Shown here: positions 37,848 through 50,000 of the stretch, one piece after another
How the letters are laid out: each line of letters begins with the position of its first letter
Position numbering within the stretch: position 1 is the stretch's first letter
Source: Taenia hydatigena
Taxonomy: Eukaryota > Platyhelminthes > Cestoda > Cyclophyllidea > Taeniidae
DNA length: 64,000 nucleotides
Assembly (NCBI GenBank): GCA_036345935.2
Contig: JADWOT020000008.1
Location: forward strand, 5,125,114 to 5,189,113
Reading direction: 5' to 3'
The notes under the pieces: model-generated
Told to the model about the DNA's origin: nothing
Seen by the model: the letters and a program-made list of their open reading frames with translations, nothing else
The model's database searches: none
Translations under genes and position numbers: made by a program

Positions 37848-38494
37848 CTTTAAAGTCTTCTGTGTGGGAAGAAGACATTGTGGAAGTGTCTGTTTAAGGA
37901 TCCCCTCGTGATGGCACAACACTTCGAGGTGGAATCGTAAATTTTAGCCAAGTACTACCCGCACTTTAGCACCAAATTCCAGCACCGCATTTGTGCACAT
38001 TTGTTGGCTCCACTCCACTCGACAGGCGGGCACCACTGTCCGTGCGTCGTCTGGCGGACAACGTGCCTTGGTGTCCGCAGTTGGGCGCACGTCTGCCCGC
38101 CTGCCCGCCTGCCTGCCTGCCTGCCTGCCTGAATCACCGTCGCGGCACATCCATCTTCTTGTTTTGCAATCCACTCTCTTCACTCCTTGATCGCGATTTA
38201 GATAGTAGAGCGTGTCTCAGACACGTTGTCGGGTCAAGACTTGCCTTACGACGGAAATGTGGACAAGGAAATGTAAGTAGCACGTGTGGAAGAACATTGC
38301 AAGTAAGGCAATAGTTTGTGATAACTCAGCATTCATTTTGGTCCCAATCGCTCTCGTTTCAGGTCTAAAGTGGTGCCTTGATTGTTTGGACAACACATCA
38401 TTTTGTTTACTCGGACACTAAAGTCGAGTCCATTGGACGCGGTCGTGAGTAGCACAGCCTGTGGGCCATACTGGTGGTTCCTCAATCCTGGTTT
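37848..38494 (+). repeat. long inverted repeat, left arm
   Basis: About 647 bp whose reverse complement is repeated at 40201-40861. The match runs from TTTAAAGTCTTCT at the outer end through the (CCTG)n tract at about 38096-38131 to TGGTTCCTCAATCC at the inner end. By eye the arms are more than 95% identical over their central ~560 bp except for a ~12 bp length change in the tetranucleotide tract, and diverge toward both ends. Confidence 0.92.
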
Positions 38495-40200
38495 TCAACA
38501 AAAAAAAAACAATGCACCTTACTGTGGACAGTACATACTGGAGGCGTTGAACTGGTTATTCAAAAACGTGTGACCCATTAGTAAGATAGATTTAAATCCT
38601 ACAAATCAATCCGGTCTTTGAGTGGCTAGAACTTTCCTATCAATGAGCGATAGTAGTTTGAAACGCTGGTGAGACGCTAGTCCCCTGTCTCCATTCTTCA
38701 GCCATAAGACAAATTGTCGGTTCAAGTTATTCCTCAAAATCACTAATGCAAGATATATTTTGCAGAAGACTGCATAAGAACCTAAGTGATTACATACGAG
38801 GTACCTTTTTCCATGAACCACACAACATAAGTGAGGCACTTAGGCTACTAATTCCTTCCTTCCTCATCTTTGATTGAACGATCAGGTAATAACGAAGATC
38901 TGGCACCAGTCTAGGCTTCGACCAGAGATGTGCTGTGTATTTCAAAAACTTGATGTTTACTACGCGAAAAAAAGGCTGCTGAAAACATGTCGAGGAAACC
39001 TTTATCATGCCTCCAAACGACGCAGGAAGTTGTGAAATAAACTAATCTGATGTAGTAAACTGTCAATTCTTGCATGTCGTAGGTTTCCTCAATCTCGACA
39101 CACTTGTTGCCCACAAGATGTTTCCTTTCAAGCATAAAATAATTAGTTGAAAATGCTGCGTTGAGGAAGTGCATAAAAATATAAAGAATAGGGTATCCTA
39201 AACAATGTCTAAGACTCATCCAGCCGGTGAGGATTGACTATCAAGGGGATTATAGGCGAGGTGGCCTAGGAAAACGCACCCCTCCACCCCTCAACTTCCA
39301 AATTGGTGGAGCATTAAAGCAATACTGAAGAGTTCATTGACGATAATTATAGTGTACATTTACCTTTTGCCATCTTGGTGGCATGGAGATCCTTTAATAT
39401 CCTTTGCCGCTTTCATTGGGGTACCTTCTGACGGCTTCATGAATGACTCTGTGGCCTCCTGAGTTCATCCTGAAGACTAGAGGAGGCGTAATTCTTGCGC
39501 AGAAACTGCATTGCCAGAATCAGGTGCTAAGAACATGGTCCTGAGGCCATGTCGTCCAGTAGAAGTCCAATGACAGGGTCTAAATGTGCTCACAAAATCA
39601 AAACAAAGAGTTAAACAATTGATTAACGTATTTCAGAGGCCTCCTCGCCTACTTTGAGTGTTGTTTTTGCATCGGCCATCACGATGTAGTTGGTGTTGTA
39701 AGGAGAAACAGCCACGAGCCAACACCCCCAGATATTTGACCGCAAATTGAAGTTTCATCCTATTTGGGAATTATTCTGGAAAAAAAGAGAGGTGTGTTGG
39801 AACATTGACCTAAACCCTGAGTTATTTTATAGGAGGTGTGATTTAAAATAGTATCGCGTCTCGCGTCTGTTCCTCTCGTAACTGTTCCCACTTCAGAGCT
39901 GTCCAGCCATGTCTACTTCGGTTCCGTCCACCTAGTAGGGGAGGTGTCATCCACATACAGGTGCCACTGACAGCACAGTAGCCAACTTTTCCAGATAGTT
40001 TAACAGTTGGCGATGCTTCATTTGCAGACAGCCTTCCTACAAACCACAGGACTGGGGTGGTTAAGGAATCAAAGATTCGTTCATGTACAGCATGTGTCCT
40101 TCGGCTTTGCTTTTCGTTGTCATGAATCGGACACTACGAAATCTTCCCAAAGGTGAAAGAAGTCATGACACGAGGGTAGGAAATGTGTTGACGACGTTAA
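38495..40200. other. spacer between the inverted repeat arms
   Basis: A 1.7 kb loop region. No transposase, zinc finger or other domain was recognised on either strand; the longest open frame is about 100 codons on the minus strand near 39.0 kb. If the arms are terminal inverted repeats, this would be the body of a non-autonomous element. Confidence 0.5.
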
Positions 40201-40861
40201 GCAGGGTTGAGGGAACCATCGGTATGGCACACAGGCTGTGCTACTCACGACCGCGTCCAATGGACTCGACTTTAGTGTCCGAGTAAACAAAATGATGTGT
40301 TGTCCAAACAATCAAGGCACCACTTTAGACCTGAAACGAGAGAGGGATTGGGACCAAAATGAATGCTGAGTTATCACAAACTATTGCCTTACTTGCAATG
40401 TTCTTCCACACGTGCTACTTACATTTCCTTGTCCACATTTCCGTCGTAAGGCAAGTCTTGACCCGACAACGTGTCTGAGACACGCTCTACTATCTAAATC
40501 GCGATCAAGGAGTGAAGAGAGTGGATTGCAAAACAAGAAGATGGATGTGCCGCGACGGTGATTCAGGCAGGCAGGCAGGCAGGCGGGCAGGCGGACGGGC
40601 GGGCAGGCGGGCAGACGTGCGCCCAACTGCGGACACCAAGGCACGTTGTCCGCCAGACGACGCACGGACAGTGGTGCCCGCCTGTCGAGTGGAGTGGAGC
40701 CAACAAATGTGCACAAATGCGGTGCTGGAATTTGGTGCTAAAGTGCGGGTAGTACTTGGCTAAAATTTACGATTCCACCTCGAAGTGTTGTGCCATCACG
40801 AGGGGATCCTTAAACAGACACTTCCACAATGTCTTCCTTCCACGCAAAGAAAACTTAAGGG
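40201..40861 (-). repeat. long inverted repeat, right arm
   Basis: The reverse-complement partner of 37848-38494, ending CTTCCACAATGTCTTCCTTCC...AACTTAAGG. The (CAGG)n/(CGGG)n tract at about 40566-40613 is slightly longer than in the left arm. Confidence 0.92.
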
Positions 40862-43561
40862 TGATATAAAAGTGTGTTTGTGAATTATAAGAAGTCGATA
40901 AAAGTTGTTTGTCTTTTTGATAAACACTTAAGTGATTATGCATTTAAGGCAGAGATCAAAATTTATAAACCCATGTTTGTTTAATTTGCGCCAATGGCGA
41001 TGTAGCGAAAGTAATTGCGCATATCGCAAATAATGCGAAGTTTACTTTATGTGTCTGGGCCCAATTGCGCCAGTAAACAGCTGTGCTTATTTATGAGTTA
41101 TACTTTAATTACTTATTTAATTGTTCCTTGTAGTTCTGCGGGCACCTAAGGCTCCCCCTTTAACCTCCACCGGACGTCCCGACTGCCGAGCCGTGTCATC
41201 GGCCCGCCTCCCAGCCCTTCTCCAACGTCGACAGTGCATCTTCTGCCTTGTAGGGAAGGGCTTGGGGCTCTGCTGAGATGACTGAGAGGTCAGTCCGCCT
41301 GGCGGAGGCCTAGTTGGTTCTTTACCAAAACCGGGAGTTAAAAAAACAATTAAAAGTTTTCGCCATAGCCCTCTCTAGGCCAATATCCACTCAGCCACTC
41401 ATCGACAATTTGTCTCTGTAATTAATCATGGGTTTAAATGCCTCTAAAACACTAAAAAAAATATTGTGAATTATGAAGCAAAGTGTAGAGCAGAAACACG
41501 CACATGATTCAGCATGTTTTACGTAAATTTTTAAAATCACTTACTAAGGCACTATCACACACTGTTGAATTGCTCGAAATGGGGGATGTGCAAGAGCATC
41601 ATTTTTTTGCCACCTAAATTTGAAGGTTTCCCTGACTGAAATGCATAAATTTGCCCTTCAAGGTGACCATCATTCCTCTATTCCTTGAACAGTTGCAAGA
41701 AGTCTTCATTAAGCACCGTGATACATGCCTTCAAACAGATTAACGTCAAGTTTGACCTTGTCCGATGTGGTCGAGTGCACAAATTCTGTCCACAGACCTG
41801 AATTATTTTGTCAGAAAAGGGCTGGATGGTTCTCCATGGCCCTGAGGCTTGCTTAAAGCCTGGAGGTCAAGTAGGCCTACTGAAGTAAAACGTACCTGCG
41901 AACTCAAGACCAGACAAGGTATTACAGGGCAACTTTTTTAAATATTTGCTGTGGGATTGATCAAATGAAGATCGGTATTCCCTATTCCCTAGTCGACACA
42001 TGATTAAGCACGGCCCCGTGCCGACATTGCAAGGCGGTCAGCATCACTTGGAGTGCAGAAAATGGTACAGTTTCATTCAGCCAAAAGGCATATCTACCGG
42101 CACCAAATTTTGCATCCTATGCCCATGAAAAAGATGACTAGGACACGCGTGTGCGTGTGCGCGCATGTGTTTCTGCACAAAGTAGAGTTTCGTGATGGAG
42201 AGGCATTTTGAAATTGACCTAGTTCGCGACCTCGCGCAAGATTAGTCAGCTTCTGCCATTTGGGTCTCTCATACACACGCACACACAGTGCCTCATCGGG
42301 ACGTCATTTAACAGTGTCACCAATTGCAATCTTAAAAAAATAGTGTAAAAAAATTTAATACAGAATAATCCTTGCCCCACTTTCGTGTACCTCGTGGAAT
42401 TCCAATAACAAGTCCATCAACGTGTGGGATTTTGGACCCCTTACCAGCGTCTTTGCGATTAAAATCAATAACCTATCGATCGGCTCTTAGGTTGGGTGGT
42501 TTTCGGCGCTTAAACGGAAATCAAAAGCGTGTAGATGAGACATACGCCTGAATTTTTACCGATCTGGAAGTTAAAAACCTTAATCTAATTATAAACCGAT
42601 CATTTGGTTGACTCATTGGGCTGGAGCACAGCCTACAGCCGAAATCACGATTTTTTGAATTAACAACGTAAGTACGTTATTAAAGTTGGTAATTTTTTCC
42701 TTGTCATTTACTTTTATCAAGTAGAGCTGCAATAAAAATAACGAAAACCAAAAGTGCTTCTTTTTTTCCAAAATGGCAGACGCTACGATGCCTTTATTTG
42801 TCTGTAGAAATCGAAGTGCATAATCCACATTAGCTATTCTTTAAGCGCCCCTGTTTCCGGTTTTGTTGTGTCACATTATAAAGCACTTTGCCACTTGACA
42901 TTTGATTTTCTAACTCGGTTTTAATATACGATATATTTTGAGTGAAACAACCAATTTTGTGGTTGTATAAACCTTCTTCGAAAGGAGCTTATTGGTTGTA
43001 AACCATTTTATGACAACACTGCTTCAGGTGTTGACAAAAGATGAATAAAATGCAGCTGAGATTTGACTGGAAACGATTGAGGACACAATACTGAGAAAGG
43101 GCTACCTGACATGGCTTTGAGACCACAATGCCAAGTGGAGGTACAATTACGGGGTCTTAAGTACCTGCGTGACCAAAACGCAGCGTTAAACAAACAAACG
43201 AAGTATCGCGGTTGCTCCCCACGTTTCGGAAGGAAAATTGTCGTTAGTTCATTAATGTGTACTCCCCAAGACTTCCCAGAAGGCGGAGGAATACTCAACA
43301 CCAGGGCGGACTATGCAATGCTTTAGGGACTACTGGTATGGCCTGGAGGTATAAACGACGGTGTTCTAAGTGATCCGTTCCCAAGACGCAGTACCGAATA
43401 CACCATTTAAGTCAAAAGCCGGAAGTTGTCTTTATTTAAGGGTGGCGTGTATCGGAGAATGTTCATGAACATCAATGCTGGTAAGTGGCTAACGGTGCCT
43501 TTTAAACGAAATCAGAAAGGGAATAGCTTAATTGAAAGCCGGCTATGAGACGATTTATCCT
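40862..43561. other. intergenic region
   Basis: AT-rich DNA with the LTR-related repeat at 41129-41361 and CA-rich patches near 42140-42170 and 42270-42290. No gene is supported. Confidence 0.45.
41129..41361 (-). repeat. diverged relative of the LTR-like repeat family
   Basis: It starts TGTAG and ends ACCAAAACCGGGAGTTAAAAAAACAATT. In reverse this parallels the GTTTGAACTGCCGGTTTTGGT block that marks the 187 bp family. The middle is GC-rich and different. It is probably a related but older or distinct LTR family member. Confidence 0.45.
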
Positions 43562-44225
43562 TGTGTTCATGAGACATGCCAGCCAGGCGTTAAACTTATC
43601 AACGGTGGGAAAGGCTGGGGGAATTGATGGTGGAACCACTATTGGGGGTTAATCCTACTTAAATCAGTAGTATAATGTCCATCCGATGCGGTGTGATATT
43701 TCTGCCTACCAGAATTAATTAAGCATGGTTGGTGGTTGCATCAAGCATCATACATCGTCCCATTGACTTCAACGCCGACCTAGGTCGAGATTAGCGTGGG
43801 CTTATAACTCAGGCATAACAGCATAATGGAACCATTTTCATAAGCTGGAGGTGTTGGCTGCATTGCTTGATCGTAAATTTTCCTATTTTGTTTTGTTAGC
43901 TTCTTTATCTACTCCAACACTGAAAGGAAACGGCATGACTAATGGGTGGCTATGGGACGACTTATCAGTCCACGCTAATCTCGACCTAGGTCGGCGTTCA
44001 AGTCATTGAGACGCGAAGCTTTTCATAGAATGACGTGTGATGCTTGGTGCGACTACCAAACATGCTTAGTTGGTTCTGGTAGGCAGAAATACCACATCGC
44101 ATTCGAGAGACATCATGCTACCAATTTAAACAGCATTAATCTTCAATAGCGAAGGTTACACCATCAACCTCCAGCATTTTCCTCCGTTGATAAGACCAAA
44201 GTCAGGCTGACAATTCTCATGACCC
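43562..44225. repeat. nested inverted repeat cluster
   Basis: Left arm 43562-43805 and right arm 43967-44225 are imperfect reverse complements. Shared blocks in matching order are GTTCATGAGA / TCATGAGAA, TTATCAACGG, TTCTGCCTACCAGAA and GCCGACCTAGGTCGAGATTAGCGTGG. The spacer (43806-43966) contains ATAAGCTGGAGGTG...CTGCATTG.TTGATCGTAAATT, repeated directly at about 44260-44345. Decayed hairpin-forming transposon copies are likely; no coding content was found. Confidence 0.75.
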
Positions 44226-44345
44226 CAGAGACAACTCAGGCAAAACAACATGATGGAGCGATGTTCATAAGCTGGAGGTGATTGCTGCATTGATTGATCG
44301 TAAATTGTTCTTTCTTGCTTTGTTACCTTCTTTTTCTGCGCCAGC

Positions 44346-45869
44346 TTTCGAAAGCGCAATGCAGAGATGGGGGCGCTGTTGGGGATCCAGAAGCAAACCA
44401 TTAACTGGACTTATTCGGGCTGGGTAAAATTGTCCAAGATCCGGCTTCACTAAGCGTTCGAAGCAAAGAAACGGTCAGCCTAACCCACACAATTTTCAAG
44501 ACAAATCCTCCCGTTAGCGGTTTCCTTATTACTTGAAGTTATGGCTGCCTTCAATTCGTTTTTTTTCTAAGGAATATGAAGTGTTCATGAAGACGGTAAA
44601 TACTTTGTTCGATTTTATTCGCACAAGATGACTTTTTTTGACGGAAGACTAATTTGGAATAGAAGTTACTTGGCAAGTTCTGAGTAAAGTTCGTTCTACC
44701 TTTTCTATGAACAGGGATAGCGAAAAGGGCAAGCTCAACTAGAACTAGTGCGGAATGAAGATGCCTGAGATAAATGTTTAGCTGGAGGGTTGCGTTGAAC
44801 CATGGATGGGGTTTCAGCATTTAAACCAATTAACAAAGAAGCTCTATAAAGTAGATAATGCATTGTCCGTGCATGGCCGAGGCCTTGAGAGGAGGAAGAT
44901 CCGGTAGAAAGGCTCTGAAGGCTGATAATCATTCTAAATCAAAATTTTTAAGTTTAATAATGATACTTGAAAAGGGTGGCCGTGTCATCCTGAAGATCAT
45001 TGTCACTATCGCCGATTTTATGCAATCCATTTTCACCACGCTAACCTTGTAAGGATGCCGAGACTTCCCTGATGGTGAAAGAAGACGTAATACTCGAACA
45101 GAGCATGTGTTGTAGACGCATAGAAGGGGCTAAGGCTACTGGCATGCCCTAAAAGTCAGGTTGTTTGGCTGAGATACAATGGCGAAGCCTCTAGGCGAAT
45201 TGTTACTAGAGCCGAGCATCAGACAAACAATAGACAGGGCACAGGCTGGTCCTACACGAAACCTAATTTCATAGGCATGAAGAAATGTGCAATAGAGCTT
45301 TGTTATTGATAAACGCGATGTGTAGAAGATGGTAACGCGATTTATGGGTATCTCGAGAGCCATTACGACGGATCGGGGTGGAGGCGGTTCCACCATAAAC
45401 CATGGGGTTAATCAGACTTCACAACAGTTGAAGGTTTCGATACGTCCTCAGGGGAGGGGGGGGGTGGAGGGAGACACTTGAATTATTTAGTCAAAATGCC
45501 CCACTGGAGTCTTTTCTTGGGAAAATCTGATAATTGGCACAATTTTTACGAAATTCAGATACGCATTATAATCACAAAGTACTGGTCCACCAGTAACTCT
45601 TGCTTCCAAAAAGGGAAACAGGTGTAGTTTTCGAAATGTTAACGGATATGAACTCCGACGAGTATGTGGTCGTGAATTCAATAATGGCTTTCGTTGCAAG
45701 GGATAGGATGGAGGAGAACTTAGTGAGCGTGTTACCTTCATTAGAAACAAAAATTCATTTTAAATACAATTTTATCAAGACATTGATTTTTGGGGCTCTG
45801 AGGTTCCTGTGGTATTTTGTGTGCGGGAGGACAGCTGAATTCTTCGCAGACATGGATTACATAACTGCT
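44346..45869. other. intergenic region
   Basis: No gene supported. A G-run (about 45453-45471) and several short frames are present. Confidence 0.4.
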
Positions 45870-45998
45870 GTAGCGTCCCGAGGCTCCCTCGAAGGCAAAA
45901 GAAGGCATGGCCCGGAGGCCAGCCTACGCAGCTAGGGCAATAAGGCCACCTCAGTGGCCTTCACCGAAACTGGTAGTTCAAACAAACAAAGTACTACA
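45870..45998 (-). repeat. solo LTR-like repeat (copy 4)
   Basis: A 129 bp copy in reverse orientation, TGTAGCGTCCCGAGG...AAAGTACTACA, with an internal deletion of about 58 bp. It is flanked by a perfect 5 bp target duplication, ACTGC at 45865-45869 and 45999-46003. Confidence 0.85.
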
Positions 45999-46391
45999 AC
46001 TGCTATTAGTTTGGTAGTGGATAAAATAAAGTGGAAATGTAACAAAGGGATATGATTGTGTGAAGCAGATGGAAAGGCCCTGTTATCACCTTGCATAAAT
46101 CCGGCATAAATAGCCAACAAATAAAGAAGACATCATATTTTATCCAGTATGTGGTAATTAAACATATTGTTCAACTGCGCATGCTCTCCGGGCAGTCTAA
46201 TACCTGTCTAGTTCTACTGAGAGTTAGTAATTTTTGATGGTATTGGCGCCGCTTTGACATATTACGGCTGATGGGAAGGCTTGGGATGCTGCATTACTAG
46301 CCGAAACAAGCGAACCGGACTCAGAGGGATAGCCATCCTAATTTATACCGACAAGTGACGGACTTTGACATAAAAAAAGGTATAACTGCTG

Positions 46392-46578
46392 TGTAGCGTC
46401 CCAAGGCTCCCTCGAAGGCAAAAGAAGGCAGAATACTAGGGTGGAGTAAACATGCTCAACGGGCAGACGAAAATAAGTCACTGGCATGGCCCAGCGGCCA
46501 GCCTACGCAGATAGGGCAATACGGTCACCTCTGTGACCCTGGCCAAGACCCGGTAATACAAACAAACAAAGTACTACA
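46392..46578 (-). repeat. solo LTR-like repeat (copy 5)
   Basis: A full-length 187 bp copy in reverse orientation, TGTAGCGTCCCAAGG...AAAGTACTACA, with a perfect 5 bp target duplication TGCTG at 46387-46391 and 46579-46583. TG/CA ends and a 5 bp duplication are the signature of retroviral-type integrase. Confidence 0.87.
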
Positions 46579-47097
46579 TGCTGTGTGCAAGTAAATCTGT
46601 AGAAAGGCAGATTTATGAGGCACTGACTACGATAATGATAACTGGTAAAAGATATGACAATAATGAATGAAGAGGGCATCGCTCAGAAGGTGGAAGCAGA
46701 GATAGAATTTCCACCGTGTGACATGGCATTTTTTCCATATAGCTTAGGATTATGCAGCTTAAAGGGAACCTTGGAGTGGTGGGGTTACATATAGGAATTA
46801 CAGCAAACCATGCTAAGAAGTTTTGACTTAATGTTTTTCTCATCGTGTAACTCATTCAAAGCTACATATGTCATTAATAAGATTTTATTAACATACCAGA
46901 ATTGATTTCACATTTAAGACCTTGAGCAGCAAATTTTGTGCAAAATATTACAAATTTTTATGTGAATTTAAAAAGTCAAAGAAGTGAGCACTGAAGAGTT
47001 CTGTATCTATCTATTTGAACTACCCATATCTAAGCCTCGTTTTAATGTGTTATTATCGATTGTGAGCGCTAGGCGTGCGTATTACGGAAAATGAAAG
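46579..47097. other. upstream region of the KASH gene
   Basis: About 520 bp, AT-rich, between the last LTR copy and the inferred start codon of the KASH gene. No obvious TATA or CCAAT arrangement was recognised. Confidence 0.4.
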
Positions 47098-50000
47098 ATG
47101 GGTGATTCTGTCTGTTGCTGCGTGGAATCGGTGAGTCAATCAAAAGGGATTACTTACATAACCTAGCAGGAGTGTGATGGATTTTCAATCCCTGACAAGA
47201 TTCTCTTGTCTGAAAGTTTCGAACGCCTCTCTAAGGAGTGCAAAAGTGCCGTGAAAAGGTTGACTGAAGTGTCTGAAGTAAGATTCAGGATGACATTTAA
47301 TGCTTAGAATGACGAAAAGAAACGAGATAAGAATACCTTGAACTTCATGCCTTTCGCAAAGGTGACTTTCGATTTCCAAAATGAAGCGCATCGATTGCTA
47401 AGTTGGCTGAAGTTAGCAGCGAATACTATTCAGAATAAACCTTTTGATCGTCGAAGTGTTCAGTCGCTGTTGATATATAAGGTACGTGAGTCGATAACTG
47501 AATGGAGGCTGTCTTTTTTAATAACAGCGCTCCGATTCAAAGTTTTGTACTCTGAAATTTTAGGAATATATTGGTATTTTTGCCTCACTGGAGCCAAGTT
47601 ATAGTCACGTACAGTTATTTACGGAACAACTGTACCTTTTTGCGCGTCCCGTCTCGTTGTCGGTGACGTTGCCGTTTTTGGGGGAAACCACACCGAAGTC
47701 TGCACTTCCTAATCCGCCTTTCTCGCCTCGCACCGTATTAGCAAGAGACTATGCTCAAATTCTGAAGCAAGTGGACAGCTTCTGGGCTAAGGTTGGTTCG
47801 CAGCTTCAATCCTTCGGTGAAAGTATTACTGAGTCTGTCGTTTTATCAAGTGAGTTTACTTTCTTCTAATTTAGCGTCATAACATTTTGAATCCGGTTGT
47901 TTTGAACATACTCAAGTATTTGCGCCTTTGTCTTTTTGTTTTTTAGCTCTGCAGAATGAGATATCAGTGCTCTCGGCGTCGGTTGCTGAGGTAACCGAAA
48001 GTAAGTCTTATTTGTGTGAAAATCATAGTGAGTACCTCATTACTTGTTAAGCATTTCCACGATGTTCATTTAAATGTGTTGTGTGTTTCCGCCGCGGTTC
48101 CTTGGGTCTCTTTTTGCATGCTAAGCCCTTGGTTTCCACCAAATTTCATTTCAATTGGTTCCTATCCCTTAGAATATTCTTTTGCTCACTATTTAGGGGT
48201 TTACTTTTGCGATTCTTTCTTTTGGAAGTATTTTCGTATCACAAGCGTTACTTTAGCGTTTAGGCTATCCTGGAATCCTAACAAGTGAAGTTAGTAAAAT
48301 CCCATTTGTTTATACAGATTAATGTCATTAACTCAGCATTTTTACTTACCATGTATATTCTCAACATAATTTACTATTAGTGAAGTCTGTACGGTGTTGA
48401 GTCGTGTATATATATGTATGAGGCATATGTTAATCGTTCCCGTATGCGTCCTCAGATGAGGCAGTGGGTAACTGGTTAATTTTTGAACCAAAAAATTTTG
48501 TTTTCCTAATGCACCGTATTGGTAAAGCATAGAACCTTGGAGTGGTATTTTCATCTTGTTTTCTGTTGGTGTCTCACAGAAATGACCGATAGTTTTAATG
48601 ATAATGGGTTACTTCGAAATCGAAGCACGCGTAACCGGCTAACAATAGGCGCAGATTGTGCCTATTGAATCGCAGTTGTAATTTTAGTTAAATGCGTTTA
48701 TCAAGAGTGTTTTGCATTAATAGTTAACGTTTTACTCTACGTAAACCTCATCGATTATCGGTTCGCTGCACTTGCGATACTCGCAGTTAAGGATTAATAT
48801 TTGTATATGGAGTGTTTCCAAACGCTGTGATTTTTCCTCCCTCTGATTGGGTAAGTCGACGCAGTCAGACCAGTCAATCCACACAAGTTCTGAACGCAAC
48901 TCGGGTTCACATTGCAATGAAGCTCCTGGACATTGGTTACTACAATCATTGTTGTTAAACGCATGAGTACGGGTTCCTAAGGCAATCACTATAACGCTTA
49001 GATGCATTTAATCGAGATAGCGCTCTAATTACTTTGTTGTCATGACGATAGGGAATTGGGTATCTACGGTGATGCCACACAATAGGTCAATGTACGTGTC
49101 TTCCCACATATGCATATTAGTTTTGGCTAACGATGCATTCCACTAGATGTTCAAGGAACCTTATTGTTAGCTCGGTATTTAGTCCTCAGCTCTCAACCGG
49201 CTTCATTCTAGTTGAGGAGGTTTAACGCCTAGTATCGGGTTTTTTTGCTAAAGGCGGTGAGGATGTTTTTTTTTCGGTTTTAACACATTTGACCCCACGA
49301 CTGGCTTGTATGCATGTTTTATTATACTTCACTGATTTACCTATGAAGCGTGTCTTGATCATTGATTGTTTAAAAGCTTGGTTATTGCCACTTATCCCAC
49401 TGCCCATTACGGTGCTCTTCGTTGCCGGTCGAAGTTGATGCTAACCTTTCTGCATGCTCGTATCGCTCTGAATAATTTATGTGTCTGGAATTTGCATTGT
49501 AGTTTCACGCCTGTCGGTTTGCGGCTGAGTGTGTTAATTCAATTCTGGCATTGGTTTAGCATAATAATTCCGATTAAGTGCTTTTAATTAATGAGGCACT
49601 TACACCGGCGTCTTTGTTGCGCCTCTTCAGCATCGTCCCCCCTTCGTAATCTAAGCTTAGGCACTTACCTATATTTGCCATCTACTGCATTTCTTTAGCC
49701 CAGAGAAGTATCTCACAGATCTTGGTGTAATTACTTCACTAGCTCGCAGCATAATGTCACTATCTGGCATACACTTAAGTCATTTAGAGCGATCCTAATT
49801 TGCTATTAATTTTGCTTCACATCTGTCTGGTTTGATGTTAGTTGGCCTTTTGATTGCCTTTTTTCAGAAACCGATAGTATCTATCGCCTTACACGGCAGA
49901 GTTCGGCAGGAGCGGTCGACAAGACAGCTTACAAGGCGCTGAAGGTGAGTATTGAGCTTTTTCAAATGCGCCTGTTCATCTTGATTCACGTGTAACAATT

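Noticed and set aside
40381..40763. Overlapping open frames on both strands in the inverted repeat arms
   Set aside because: The same frames recur in both arms because of the palindrome, and their Pro/Ala/Gly-rich content comes from the CCTG tract. No domain is recognisable.
45870..46578. Copies 4 and 5 as the two LTRs of one element
   Set aside because: Each has its own distinct 5 bp target duplication and there is no primer-binding or polypurine site between them, so they are independent insertions.
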